From assembly GCA_030220185.1 (NCBI GenBank), contig JASPKZ010010239.1, positions 1,940,001-2,004,000 of the forward strand: a stretch of DNA of 64,000 nt. The letters run 5' to 3'. The number at the start of each line of letters is the position of its first letter. The stretch's first letter is position 1. The position numbers and the translations under genes are program-made. Origin of the DNA: Diploptera punctata (lineage: Eukaryota; Arthropoda; Insecta; Blattodea; Blaberidae). Below the pieces are notes generated by a model. It was not told the DNA's origin. It searched no databases and saw nothing but the letters and a program-made list of their open reading frames with translations. Below are positions 33,521 to 44,937 of this stretch, piece after piece.

Positions 33521-34184
33521 ATTATTTATTAAATTTATTTAAGAATTTTATTATATTTACTTGACTATTTAAAAACTGTTGCAATATTCTCTTAGCACAG
33601 GTTACAAAAGCTCGCGTCTGGAGTACGACTGAGTAAAAATTATGAAAAGACATTTGAAATCGAAGTGGTGTTGCGTTGCATAGCGAATAATTAGTGCGGT
33701 TGTTAGCACGGTGTTGCAGGTAGCACTCGTGCTTGGTTGAATGGATGTTTGTTGCATGAACGGGAGCAAAGAGAAACGTAAAATGGTCAGCAAAGGCTTG
33801 GAATACATATGCTATAAACGTGCTCAGAACACAAGACCAGGGGTGAAACGGATCAGGGGTGTCAAACACAAACATAAGTACTCACATATATACAACTTAT
33901 TTTGTACAGAACATTGTTCGGAGAAGGCCTATAGTCTATTCAGGATTATTAGGTGTGTAATGTTACGTATAATTGCTTTATAGCTGACTCTTTGTTGAAA
34001 GACTAAGGAGAATCGATTGTGAAAAGGGTAAAGGTAACTCATAATAAAAGAAAGTATCTCTAATCCTAATTACCTTAATATTTTGTGTTAATCAGGGGTA
34101 ATTATTTTTCGTCGAAATTTAATCTCCCATATTATAGGCAAGTTTATATCCCCCACGTCACAAGTTCTATCGGGTCTATTGGGA
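33521..34184. other. Unassigned
   Basis: Overlapping frames on both strands (33,522-33,983), none recognisable. Confidence 0.25.
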
Positions 34185-34545
34185 GATGGATTTTAAACTT
34201 TGGATCACATATATGTTTTTGACCAGACAAGTACATGAAGGGTCTCGCCGAATGAGTGATCAGTTCAATCCAAAGACAACACAAATATTTAAGACGAAAT
34301 ACACAATTGAGTCACATTATCATATTAAACACGGCCAAAACTATACTGATGATTATGATGAGCAGGGGGTGTTTGGGGACCGTGTAGGCTTACCGTGTAG
34401 GCCTTCACGTTTCTTCGCATTTGTCTTACAGGTGAGGAAAAACATTGAAAGAAATCATTACCCTGAAAACGTGTCCCAAACGGTGATCGAATATCGGCCC
34501 GCTGCGGATATGGCAAAGATCCTATACCGAGATCACAGATTTGGG
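34185..34545 (-). mobile_element. SINE-B copy
   Basis: CGAATGAGTGATCAGTTCAA, TGTCTTACAGGTGAGGAAAA and the degenerated head complement at 34,480-34,545 place it in family B. Confidence 0.65.
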
Positions 34546-34728
34546 CAATTTAAGGCTATATTTCGCTATAATAATAAATATAATATTACAAATAGTATTA
34601 GTTGTTAAAAATTAATAATATATTATTATTTTCATTATTATTATTATTTTTAATATTATTATATCCGTACATTTCTATACCCATAATGCTTTAAAAATCA
34701 TGATGATAATAATGATGATAATTATGAT

Positions 34729-34733
<5 letters not shown>

Positions 34734-34774
<41 letters not shown>

Positions 34775-34775
34775 T
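34734..34775. repeat. (AAT)n microsatellite
   Basis: Fourteen AAT units; imperfect AAT/ATT sequence surrounds it from 34,560. Confidence 0.9.
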
Positions 34776-34799
34776 TTTATACATAGATTTTCAATATTT

Positions 34800-35425
34800 A
34801 CACAACTTTTTGTGCCTAAAGTTTTATTTTCCTTCTTTACTCGTCCGTATCCATCGACCCCCATACCCTCCAGTCCTCTTGTTCTCATTCCAGTTCTTAT
34901 TTCTTGCATCCACGACTTTCGTGGACTTCCTTATTTTCTTCTTCCAGGTGGACACAATTCCAATGTTTTTCCTTTTTTTCTTCTTCCAGGTGGACACCAT
35001 TCTTGGTTTTTCTGGGTAACCTTTCTTCTTGCATTCGTCATACATGCCCATACTAATTAAATTGCTAGTATCTTATGTAATCTACTATTGGATATTAATG
35101 TTAATTTTTTTCTTGTATGATTTTATTTCTTATTTTTTTTCAATTTTGAATATCTTGCTGCTCTCCCAAGAAATCCATTTCCATCGACATAAGCTTTTGT
35201 TGAATGTCCATACTTCAGCCCCTTATGTGACAGTATTTCTCGTTATTGAATTACACATTTGTAAATTATTTTACCTGGTTATATATCTGTTCCATAGGAC
35301 ATTTTTTATCATTGCACTGCTCTATCTTTATTTATTCTGTTTTAAATATATCTTTCTTGCCTCTCCTCTTTATCTACTTTTACCCCCAAATACTCAAATC
35401 CTTCATATCCTCTAATATACCCCCA
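34800..35425 (-). pseudogene. Badly decayed LINE C-terminal region
   Basis: The minus strand shows GAEVWTFNKS (about 35,200) in the position of the usual LYGAE-W motif. A 54-bp segment is tandemly duplicated at 34,942-35,010 (both units contain TCTTCTTCCAGGTGGACAC). Otherwise unreadable. Confidence 0.45.
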
Positions 35426-35554
35426 CAGGAGTAAGTGAGGTGGCGTTAGGTTTGGTGATCTGGCAGGTTATGGGACATAAAATGATCTTCCGATCCATCT
35501 TTTAGGCATCATTTCATAGGAGATTATCTTCTTGATGTATGTAAGTCAGATGTT

Positions 35555-35897
35555 CCGATTGAGGGTCTTTCCACTTTTCAGCGATTGCCCTTTTGCCAGC
35601 CGGCTGCTGGCCCTTCACATCCACATGTGTCAATCACAGAGGTAGATGATCAACAGCCAGTGTAGGGGTGACATGTGGTTAGCATGTCGAGTCCCCCAGC
35701 CGTTAGCTGGTTCCTCAACCTGGAGCCGCTATTTATTGTAGCTACCCAATTGCCTCACGATGCTGGGTGGGCACCGGTCCCATACTAGCCGCAATACCAT
35801 GAGAAAATGTCTTCCCCCATGGAGACTCGAACCAGCGCAAGTCCCGTAGCTCTGCGCCAAGGCTTCCTACCTTAACCGCTCGGCTACGGCGCGGGAC
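35555..35897 (-). mobile_element. SINE-D with 13-bp target duplication
   Basis: TAAGTCAGATGTT at 35,542-35,554 and 35,898-35,910. The tRNA-like head at the right end is the complement of GCGCCGTAGCCGAGCGG with B-box GGTTCGAGTCTCC. The body contains CGATGCTGGGTGGGCACCGG. It ends AAAGACCCTCAATCGG on its own strand. Confidence 0.92.
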
Positions 35898-35910
35898 TAA
35901 GTCAGATGTT

Positions 35911-36294
35911 ACACGCTTAATAATTGTGGTCATGTAGTCCCCCGTAGTATAGTATTCTCTATTCACCTGTATGTTCATCGCTTTGTTCCAAAAATTAAAA
36001 AAAAAACCTTGCATAAGTTTTTTTTTCACATTTAAGCGAATTCAGTCGGAATGAAACCACTTAAGGCTGTTCCCATGAAGAGAATTTTCAAAAATGTTTA
36101 TAAGCGTGACGTTCCTAAAATTAACAACCTTGAAATGATTAGTCATAAGTCCATCTTTCAAATGCTAAAAACTTAGTCACTTTTTATATATTATTTTAAA
36201 AATATAACAAATAGCAATCTACAGAAATTAGGTTTTTGAATTCAGTTAAGGGTTAGATAAATTTAAAAATGAGGATGTAAGAAAATAATTAAAT
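35911..36294. other. Unassigned
   Basis: Nothing recognised apart from an A-run at 36,000. Confidence 0.3.
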
Positions 36295-36492
36295 GTAATT
36301 CATTAGAGGAAAGGATTCATCATCATAGAAATGAATGCATTGAACACCTAGAAAGAATGAGCTACAGTGGTATTTCTAGAATAATTATTGATTATAAACC
36401 TGAAGATAGGAGAGATTTGGGAAGACCACGGAAACAATGGTTGGAGAATATGTGAAGCCGGAACATGCTTAAGAGCTTAATCCCTGAATGAA
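36295..36492 (+). pseudogene. LINE C-terminal fragment, (GAA)n end
   Basis: Reads IEHLERMSYSGISRIIIDY and DRRDLGRPRKQWLENM, then a stop; ends with GAATGAAGAAGAAGA. This is the polyprotein tail of an insect LINE without its RT. Confidence 0.7.
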
Positions 36493-37343
36493 GAAGAAGA
36501 CTATTTATTTTATTATACCGGTATTTATAAGTGGTACATGACGTATTAGGATTTGATTTTGTATAATAGTTAGAGCTCATTGTAGGATTAATAGATGTTT
36601 TAGTTTAGTTTATCGACTTTTTATTTCGTTTAAGAAGAGAATAATTTATTTAAGTTGTTAATAAATATAAAAAATGAAAAGAGTACATGGAGAAGTGTTC
36701 ATTTATTTCATTTCCTATAAAAATAACTCTATTATTGGAGGATATAATACATCAAATTAACTAAATGAAAATGTAGGAAGCCATATACTGATTAGCTATT
36801 GATATTTTGCTCAAATTATTAGAAAGAAAGAAAGAAAGAAAATCAAAGCGGATATAGATAAGTGAACCTATTTTGCTTTCATAACTGTTCGCTAGCATGT
36901 GCAGACTGAATCTTCAGTCATATTTCATTGATTTATTGAAATTCGTTCATTTTTCCTGGAATTGTTACGAGATACCGGTTACAAATAAATTGCTTTAGCC
37001 GCGGCACAAAGTGTGGTACAATCAGGCATGGTATTATATAGTGCTACCGTTTGACATCTAATATTATAATTATACTCTTTCCAATCTTAAAACTAATCAA
37101 GCAAAATAAATAACATTCAGAAACATTTTCCGATATTTTGAGATGAGCTTGTGTGCACCTCTACAAGGGAAAATAAATCCTACAAACGTAGAGAATAGTA
37201 GTGATCATGTTCGCCTCTTCTTTCAAGGTTGCGTGTTCAATCCCGGCCTGTGATACATCGATTTACTTTAAGGATTAAATATTAAATTTAAATAATAATA
37301 ACGGTGATTTGATTATAACAATCAATAACAAAGAATAAGTATA
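36493..37343. other. Unassigned; tRNA-like piece at 37,195-37,260
   Basis: GAAAGAAAGAAAGAAAG at 36,824. At 37,200-37,255 an A-box-like and a B-box-like segment (GCGTGTTCAATCCCGG) hint at a SINE head. Nothing else. Confidence 0.3.
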
Positions 37344-37349
37344 GTGAAA

Positions 37350-37392
<43 letters not shown>
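37344..37392. repeat. (AAT)n microsatellite
   Basis: Fourteen or more AAT units, then interrupted repeats. Confidence 0.9.
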
Positions 37393-37454
37393 GTAATAAT
37401 AATAGTAATAATAATAAATATTATCTGATGGAGTCAATACCGTGTGATTTGTAT

Positions 37455-37735
37455 TTCACTTCTAACTTACTCATTGACACTATCGAACCTGTAAGTTTAT
37501 GGCCGCGCGAACATAAGCTCTTCATACATCCCTATCCTGCGCTAATGCTTTCCAATCATTCCCTTTATAATCTATTTCCCTCAATTGATAATTAATGTTA
37601 TTCTCCCACCTCATTCTTGGTCTACCAACTGGGGGATTTCCCTCTGGTTTTCCAACAAGAAGCTTCCATGTACGTCTTTTATTCCCCATTTGTGCCACAT
37701 GTACTGCCCATCGCAGTCTAAGAGACTTCATCGGA
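37455..37735 (-). pseudogene. LINE family 1, 3' end
   Basis: The 3' tail complement (AACTTACTCATTGACACTAT) is followed by codons for RRTWKLLVGKPEGNPPVGRP and RMRWENNINYQLREIDY. The frame 37,522-37,731 is intact over this short stretch. Strongly 5'-truncated. Confidence 0.82.
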
Positions 37736-37851
37736 GTTTAAGTATAGAGATACTGACAATCGTTATATAAGAATAAGGAATTATCTGTACATATACGTAC
37801 ATAATAAATATTATAGAGCCAATTTAGAAAAATACAAAATATATTAAAATA

Positions 37852-37893
37852 TAATAATAATAATAATAATTAATAATAATAATAATAATAATC
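37852..37893. repeat. (AAT)n at SINE tail
   Basis: AAT units abut the 3' tip of the next SINE-A. Confidence 0.85.
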
Positions 37894-38215
37894 CATCCAT
37901 AGTAATTGTGCCCGAAGGCAGGTCTTTCACTGCAATCATAGCATTTGCATGCTATGCTTGTAGCTTTAATAGGGAATTGTAGCTTCCCGTTGCTTTCCAA
38001 ACCGGAGAAGGACGATGATAATGATAAGGATGATGATGATGATGGCCATATGATTTCGGGGACCGTTTGGGACTTAAAGTTTTTCTGCATTTTGTCTTAC
38101 AGGTGAGGAAAAACTCCGATAAAAACCTCACCCAGAAAAACTGCCCCGACCGGGGATCGAAACCGGGCCCGCTGCGTGACAAGGCAGCACGCTACCTCGA
38201 GACCACAGGGGTGGA
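37894..38215 (-). mobile_element. SINE-A copy
   Basis: From ATCCATCCATAGTAATTGTG to GAGACCACAGGGGTGGAC; full modules, with a 20-bp loss in the 3' block. Confidence 0.88.
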
Positions 38216-38466
38216 CTAATAACGTAAATACTAAAATTAGTGTTCTCTATTAAAAGTGTGTCGGCCGGTTCACACTTATTTCTTAAATATGACGCTAATA
38301 ATTTTAAATTTTAAATTTCGAAGTTAACTAAAATACAATAAAATTAAAAAAGAAATGAAGTACTTCCTATAATAACTGATATCTTGGGCGATATGAGCAA
38401 GTCACTATGTCTGTACATTGTAAAATGATAACAGTGAGAGCTATTTGACAATAAACACCAATTACA
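38216..38466. other. Unassigned spacer
   Basis: No feature seen. Confidence 0.3.
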
Positions 38467-38479
38467 GAATAGAACACAT

Positions 38480-39055
38480 CATCATCATCATCACTCCAGG
38501 GATTAGGCAATTGCCCGTTCCGACTTCATATTGCATCAGCCCAACGTCTTCTAGGTCTTCCAACATCACGCCTTCCTCTTGCTTGATAGTTCCTGGCTAA
38601 CAATGGATATCTCTCCTTACTCATTCCATCCATGTGATCAATCCATTTTTGTCTGTAATTCGTGACTTTATCCAATAAAGGATGTACTTTCAATTCTTCT
38701 CTTATATCCTCATTTCTTATTCTATCAGGTCTTGTACATCCTTTTACTTGTCTTAGGAACCGCATCTCTGCCGTCTGTATTCTATCCTTCTGTCTTTTCA
38801 CTGGAGCCCAAGTTTCACATCCATACAATATTGTGGGAACCGCCATAACATTATACATTTTTATCTGGTTTCTTTTCTAATTTTATTTTTGAATGTTCTC
38901 TGTATTGTTCCACACACCGTCTGAAATGTATTTATTTTGGAGTCAATATCTCTTTCCACATTGTAGCCAACATCACAGCCCAAATATTTGAAACTAGACA
39001 CCTGTTATATATTTTGATTTTCTAAAATAATTTTGGTTCTCACTGGATCTCTTCC
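38480..39055 (-). pseudogene. LINE RT thumb/C-terminus, (GAT)n tail
   Basis: Minus strand: SSFKYLGCDVGYNVERDI, a frameshift, VPTILYGCETWAP, KGCTRPDRIRNEDIREELKV, RRDVGRPRRRWADAI, then GGGCAATTGCCTAATCCC and (GAT)n. This is the 3' third of a LINE related to the 4.1-kb copy. It is joined at about 39,056 to a segment of the opposite orientation, and the pair is flanked by GAATAGAACACAT at 38,467-38,479 and 39,474-39,486. Confidence 0.85.
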
Positions 39056-39473
39056 TTAGTACCCGATGAACCAGACGACTCTACTGGGGAAGATTGACTT
39101 AGGTTAATCTTGCTGGTGGGTAAGAGGCGAGGGGAACTAAGTATAGCTCACAACGAAGGAATGGCGTCTGTATCCACATTGGGCGGCCACATCTTTGTCA
39201 AGTCTTCAACGGTCAACAGGGCGACAAGGAATAGCACAGCTAAACTTGTAGGGCTTGAAGAGCGGAAGAAGCAGCCCTCTCTTGGGGGGTGGATACCCAG
39301 AGGAGCATGCTTGGAGGCTCAGAGGAAGCGGCCCTTCCACCATCCTTGTCCTGCGAAGCGCTCGTAACGCTTCCAGGAGACATTTATCTTACTGAGAAGC
39401 TTCATGGAAATCAGCCGGATTGTCATAAAAGGAATCGACCCAAGCAAGATAAAAGGATACGATTTGGAATAAA
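39056..39473 (+). mobile_element. Inverted 5' segment of the same LINE insertion
   Basis: Runs opposite to the 3' part. It contains GGCGGCCACATCTTTGTCAA, and near its end reads KRNRPKQDKRIRFG, the lead-in to a LINE endonuclease domain, which is cut off directly at the 13-bp target duplication. It fits a LINE 5' leader and N-terminus placed in inverted orientation. Confidence 0.6.
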
Positions 39474-39486
39474 GAATAGAACACAT

Positions 39487-40009
39487 TTGTCAAATATCTG
39501 CATTACACAGCGTAGGTTGCTTCTACGTTAATACATGGTGCATATAAACATATCCGACATCAGCTTCTGCGGTCTAATAATCACTGTAGGAAGTATACAT
39601 TCAGTCATATGCAAAATCGAAGCCTGAAATAGGACAAAATTTATATAATTTGTATTGTTTCCACGGAAACCACAAAAAATTGAAAATCGAACAATGGTTT
39701 TTAAATTATGATCGTTCATATACTTTTTTAAATTGACGACCAAAGAAAGATTTTCAATTTATAATATTCCTCATGGTAACAGTAAAAATCAGACTACATG
39801 TTGTAATAGTTCTTTTAATTAACTGAATATGCCGTCCTTACATTAAACCTTAAATTAACTATGTATACCACGAGATACATTGATATCGTCTTATAATCTT
39901 GTAAGCCCATGTTTCCCTTAACAGGGATTTAGGCGCTCTCCCCCTATAGGGAAGAATTTGAACCATGTTAATTTAGTTACACTTGTTTTCGTATATATAT
40001 GTAATTTGA
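39487..40009. other. Unassigned
   Basis: Nothing recognised. Confidence 0.3.
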
Positions 40010-40290
40010 GTGGTCAGCGTTCCGCCTCATACTGACATCAAGGAAACCAAGCTAGTACTAGGATGGGAAATTTCGGTAAATTTTGCTTAGAGGCCTTTTT
40101 ATTCAGGTTTAAGGAACTTTTACGAGCTTGAAAATCTTCAGACTCGGGACCCACGGCTTAAAGTCCCTCCCGGAGGACTTGCTCCTTGGACTTTTTCATT
40201 CTAAAAAATCTATCGACCCCGGCCGGGTTAGAACCCGCGACCATCGGGACCAGAGGCAAGGAGCATAACCACTAGTCCACCGCGGCCGAA
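40010..40290 (-). mobile_element. SINE-E, near complete
   Basis: Head complement CCACTAGTCCACCGCGGCC at the right end, B-box complement GGTTAGAACCCGCGACC. The body includes ACTCGGGACCCACGGCTTAA and TTTTCATTCTAAAAAATC. Confidence 0.82.
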
Positions 40291-40409
40291 ACACATTGAA
40301 ATAGTTTTTTTTAAATTTATTTCAGGATTGTTTCTATTATATACACAGGTATCCTCACTAAAATATACATTTTTTCCCCACACTTCCTGGTCTTGCGTGC
40401 TTGCTTCTG
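40291..40409. other. Spacer
   Basis: No feature seen. Confidence 0.3.
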
Positions 40410-40688
40410 TCAATATTACTGTGTTTTCTTTATGTAATTGTAATGTTATTGTTTTTTTAGTGTATAATGCTATTGTGTTATTATTTAATTGTAATATTAT
40501 TGTGTTTTCTTTATGTAATTGTAATGTTATTGCTTTTTTTGTTGTTTATTTTTCTTCACACTAGTACCAATTATTACTTTATTGTAACGGACTGTCAACA
40601 GCACGTACGGCGTACTGCCCGTGCGACCCATATTTGTAAATAACATTGTAAATATCTTACTTTTTGTCTAATTAAGTCCTACTACTAC
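40410..40688 (+). mobile_element. LINE family 2, solo 3' end
   Basis: About two tandem units with GTGTTTTCTTTATGTAATTG, then the conserved 3' UTR, then TCCTACTACTACTACT. In its AATAAA position this copy has TAATTAAGTCC. Target duplication not found. Confidence 0.85.
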
Positions 40689-40694
40689 TACTAT

Positions 40695-41035
40695 TTCTCT
40701 TCTTCGTGCTGTCTTGAATTCTCTTTATCCACGTTGGCTTTGGCCTACCACGTTTCCCTATTCTAGGAGGTATTCGTTTCAATACTTCTTTGTATGTTTC
40801 TGTGTCCCTTCTTCTCATTATATACCGATATCATCTTATTTGGATTTCCTCAATCTCTTGTAAAATATCCTTTTATACATTCATAATTTATCTTATTGTA
40901 TTATGATTTATTTTGTCTAATTTTGATATTTTGCCGATCTTCTTAAAAAGTCCATTTCTATAACTAATAATTTATTTGTGTGTTTTTACTTCAACGCCCA
41001 TGTTTCCGCACCAAATAATATTAATATAGTGTAAT
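40695..41035 (-). pseudogene. LINE C-terminal fragment
   Basis: Minus strand: WCGNMGVEVKTH, then RYIMRRRDTETYKEVLKRIP and GKRGRPKPTWIKRIQDSTKK. Abuts the family 2 tail. RT core absent. Confidence 0.65.
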
Positions 41036-41339
41036 ATTCCTAATAAAGAAAAAAATAACATATACATTTCTACTAAATAAACACGAAAGAGTCTGTCTCG
41101 CAGTAATCTAAGTGAATTCCTCATCAAGACTAATTGATCGTCCGATTTTACTACTTTGCGTAATATATATTTATTTTCTTAATTGAATTGTAGTATATAC
41201 AGTTACATTATTAGAAAAACATGGGACCTGTTAGAGTGACTTTTTTAATTTTCGATATCTCGTAAACCCCTATTTTTATTAGTACTTTTTAAATACCATT
41301 CTAGTTTTATTTCAACAGGGTATAGCAAATTTTGTTGCG
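41036..41339. other. Unassigned
   Basis: AT-rich, featureless. Confidence 0.3.
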
Positions 41340-41520
41340 AGAAATCAAAAATTGCGGCCGCTAGATCGATTTTTAAATTTTTGCTTCGGATTAATCTCCA
41401 CTCCTAATTATCCTATTTTACTGGTTACTGAACTTGATATTACTCTTTAATTGACTCCTAGATCATGTGTTTGATCCGAAAAACAAACATTTCGGCCACT
41501 ATAGTTTTAAAAGACACACA
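41340..41520 (+). repeat. GCGGCCGCTAGA repeat, third copy
   Basis: AAATTGCGGCCGCTAGATCG at 41,350, followed by TTTTTAAATTTTTGCTTC and a TTAATTGACTCC stretch; related to the two units at 8.2-8.4 kb. Confidence 0.5.
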
Positions 41521-41528
41521 CATATAGG

Positions 41529-41562
<34 letters not shown>

Positions 41563-41617
41563 TATATATATATTCACACGCTTACACACTCACTCACACA
41601 CAGATATATATATCATG
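41529..41617. repeat. (TA)n and CACA microsatellite
   Basis: TA runs at 41,529-41,572, then CACACTCACTCACACACA. Confidence 0.9.
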
Positions 41618-41944
41618 GTAATTTTGAGTATCTATTAAGTAGGATCGTTGATGATATGTAAAATTGTTCCATGAATACAACTTAAATGACTCAATTACTT
41701 CGGAATTAACTAAAACAGTACATAGTATCAGTAAGTTTATGCATGCATTAGATGTTTTCATTGCGGTCCAACACATTTAGTTAAACTGATAAGGAAAATT
41801 GAATTTGGGCGATTTAAGGATGTCAAGTCGTCTTATGTTATGTCTGAAAAGATAGCGCATTATTACAACTGTTATGATTCTTAGCGTACTTCTGTTATAT
41901 GAATTATGTAAAATCCAGAGAGGACCTAACTCTGAATACGTATG
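41618..41944. other. Unassigned
   Basis: Nothing recognised. Confidence 0.3.
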
Positions 41945-42245
41945 TCGGCCGCGGTGGACTAGTGATTATGCTCCTTTCCTGTAGTCTCGAGGGTCGCGGG
42001 TTCAAACCCGGCAGGGATAGGTGGATTTTTTAGGATGGAAAAATCGAAAGAACAAGTCCTGCGCGAAGGACTTTAACCGTGGGTCCCGAGTCAGAAGATT
42101 TTCAGTCTCGTAAAAATCTTTAAATTTGAATAAATATGCATCTAAGCACAATGTACCGACCTCCTCATCCTAGTAATACCTAAGTTACCAGCTAGATATC
42201 TCATTGGGCCACCGCATGACATCTGTGGGAAAATAAACGAAACTA
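41945..42245 (+). mobile_element. SINE-E, near complete
   Basis: tRNA-like head GGCCGCGGTGGACTAGTG with B-box CGGGTTCAAACCCGG, body with TTTTAGGATGGAAAAATCG and GTGGGTCCCGAGTCAGAAG, and a 3' block ending near GAAAATAAACGAAAC. Confidence 0.85.
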
Positions 42246-42779
42246 AATTAACTTGGTCTAGTGACTCCTAACAAAAGAGAGGTTAAGTGCTTAACATAGG
42301 GCTGTTATGCCATTGTAGTAGTATTATTAGTCGTAAAGACAATTTTTGAAATCGTGTTCTTGTTGTGATACATAGTACTTACTATCTACACACGTGTTAA
42401 TATTTTTATTAAATTCCGTACTGTATTTCATGCAGTTTAATTACTTATCCATTGTCGCTTTAACGTCTTAAGTCATATTATTTCATTTTATTTATTTACC
42501 AAGGGTGTATGTAAAGGTGAATATGATGAAATCGGTTCTGGTAAAGAAATTCTAAGTATTTACATTAACAACTGAGGAGAAACAGGGAAAACCCTTAGTC
42601 AGGTTGGACAGCACCGAGGTTCGAATCCGAGACTTACGCTTTATGCTGTTATTTACAAGTTTCAGAATTGAATTAGTGTACACGTTGTTTTCTTAAACCA
42701 TCGATAACTGAAATATGATTTGAAAAATAGATGCATTTATGAATGTTTGAATTCTTAATATAAAAATAATTAAATTATA
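42246..42779. other. Unassigned; possible SINE relic
   Basis: At 42,595-42,640 a B-box-like GAGGTTCGAATCCGAGAC sits in a short tRNA-like context. Otherwise blank. Confidence 0.3.
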
Positions 42780-43299
42780 CAGAGTGTCCCATTCAAACCT
42801 CCCACATTTTAATTAATCATAACTAACAAAGTTGCGGAATTATGAAATGAGGCCGGTATTAAACGAAAGAGTAACTCAAAGAATATCGATTGCCACACAT
42901 TTCCACACACTAAAAACCTCTATAAGTGCACCATTAGTAGCACGAACAATACCAAGATTCTTTTTTTAACGCTTCCAGTCGCCAGAAACTTCTCAAGCCA
43001 TGACTTAATGGTCTTCCCATGAGGTGCATTTCCTCCATGTTCTCTCCGGTAATTTCTTTGCTCTGTAATTATTGACTTCGTCTCTGTATAACAGAAAACA
43101 GTTTGTGCTCGTTGCTGAGGAGTCGCCATTTTGTTTTATGTCATTATTGTCCATCATGCAAAAGATTAATTAACTGCAACAATGAAAATATTTTTTTTAG
43201 TTTCTCTTTCTTTTTTAATAGCAACCTCATCTCATAATTCCGTATACTTTGAGAGTTATGATTAATTAAAATGTGTGAGGCTTGAATGGGACACGATGT
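42780..43299 (-). mobile_element. mariner-type element, internally deleted
   Basis: TA at 42,778-42,779 and 43,300-43,301. Inverted ends of about 90 bp share GTGTCCCATTCAA, ACATTTTAATTAATCATAAC and GGAATTATGA. 520 bp in all, keeping only the first part of a transposase frame. It looks non-autonomous, possibly mobilised by an intact relative. Confidence 0.88.
42920..43129 (-). pseudogene. mariner transposase N-terminal fragment
   Basis: ATG at 43,129. It reads MATPQQRAQTVFCYTETKSI, then GGNAPHGKTIKSWLEKF and TGSVKK, the helix-turn-helix start of a mariner-family transposase, after which the frame runs into non-coding sequence. All catalytic Asp residues are deleted. Confidence 0.8.
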
Positions 43300-43301
43300 A
43301 G

Positions 43302-43669
43302 ATTGTAACCACATGTTTTAAAACGGTTGTAGAAAGATTGATGCAATGTAGTGTATCTCAGGCATCAAGGTTTCTGATCGTTAGTTGAACGACATTGATT
43401 CGATTCCTAAGGAATCTTTACTCCTTCGGGTCCGAACTGACTCTATGAACATTCAACCCCTTACTAATCCAATGTCTGCAATTTAAAATTGACTGAGGCT
43501 TATTCCTAACATCCAATGACCTTCCCGTGACCTTGTGGATCCTTGCGTTCTGCCCCACATCAGCAAATAATTAAGGCGTGATGTGTACAAGAACAATGAA
43601 ATACAGATTGAAATATAAAGCTACTAACAAACGTCCCAGGTTGTTCAAGTTCCGGTTGAATTATTATGT
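43302..43669. other. Unassigned
   Basis: Nothing recognised. Confidence 0.3.
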
Positions 43670-43680
43670 AGTAATGAGTT

Positions 43681-44732
43681 CGGAATTCCTAAAAAGTTAG
43701 TTAGACTTATACGAATGTGCCTAAATGGCTCAAAAGTAGGGTGCGTGTAGGCAAATAGTTGTCAGACACTTTTGAAATCCAGAATGGGTTGAAGCAAGGA
43801 GATGCACTATCTCCTCTACTATTTAATTTTGTACTAGAGCATGCCATTAAATCTTTAGAGAATGAGGAAGGCTTACAGCTGAATGGTATTAATAAGCTGT
43901 TAGTTTATGCTGATGATGTAGTACTACTGGCCGATAGCGAGGAGATACTGAAGGCCAACACGCACACACTATTGAGAAACACTAAGAAATTAGGACTGGA
44001 AGTAAATATCAATAAAACTAAATATATGGTCACACGTAGAAATTCAGTATATAATGGAAATGGACAGCTAATGACAAATGAGGGAAATTTTCAGGAAGTG
44101 GCTGAATTCAAATACCTAGGAACAATAATCAAAAACAGGAATGAGATGCACAAAGAAATTAAACGTAGGCTCAATTCTGGAAATGCGTGCTATTATGCAT
44201 TGCAGAGACTTTTGATGTCCCAACTCCTTTCAAAAAACGTTAAGCTGAAAATATATAAAAATATTATTCTACCAGTTATATTATATGGGTGCGAAACACG
44301 GACTCTTACTTTAAAGGAGGAAATGAGATTACAAGTATTTGAGAATAAAGTTCTTAGGAAAATTTTTGGACCAAAGAGAGATGAAGAGACAGGTAAATGG
44401 AGAAGACTACATAACAATGAACTACATGGTCTTTATAGGAAGCCAGATATAATAAGAAAAGTTAAGTCTCGTAGACTGCGATGGGCTGGACATGTTGCGC
44501 GTATGGGGAATGAAAGACGTGCATGGAAACTTCTTGTAGGAAAGCCAGAAGGAAAACGCCCAGTTGGTAGACCAAGAATGAGGTGGGAGAACAACATTAA
44601 CTAAGATTTGCGGGAAGTAGATTATACAGGGAATGATTGGAAAGCATTAGCTCAGGATAGGGATGTATGGAGAGCTTATGTCCGCGCGGCCATGATCCTA
44701 CGGGTTCGATAGTGCCAGTGAGTAAGTAAGTA
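43681..44732 (+). mobile_element. LINE family 1, 5'-truncated copy with target duplication
   Basis: AGTAATGAGTT at 43,670-43,680 and 44,733-44,743. The insert ends GTGCCAGTGAGTAAGTAAG. It defines the family 1 3' end seen solo at 6.1, 7.0, 19.4, 37.5, 46.6 and 52.1 kb. Confidence 0.88.
43759..44604 (+). pseudogene. LINE family 1 reverse transcriptase, 3' two-thirds
   Basis: 281 open codons starting inside the RT (the frame opens at a TTG; upstream homology LVRLIRMCLNGSKVG is in another frame). Motif B KQGDALSP (12-19), motif C YADD (50-53), then KLGLEVNINKTKYMV, AEFKYLGTIIKNRNEMHKEI, RLNSGNACYYALQRLL, LPVILYGCETRTL, RRLRWAGHVARMGNE, and GKRPVGRPRMRWENNIN at the C-terminus. No endonuclease. 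Broken by 5' truncation and a frameshift. Confidence 0.9.
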
Positions 44733-44743
44733 AGTAATGAGTT

Positions 44744-44924
44744 TTAATGTGTTACAATACGCTATCGTCTATTATTTTTTCCAAGACCGTGTTAGACGGG
44801 TACTGATAATTATGACTTTTACAGTATCTATTTCAGGTGATTGATTAGATTGACTATTTAACTCAGGCCCCAAATGGGAGTCAATAATCAATCACATTTC
44901 AATGATTTTTATTTACAACCAATC
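44744..44924. other. Spacer
   Basis: No feature seen. Confidence 0.3.
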
Positions 44925-44937
44925 ATATTAATGAAAG

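Noticed and set aside
35742..36029. 95-codon minus-strand frame
   Set aside because: Half of it is the tRNA-like head of SINE-D read as protein.
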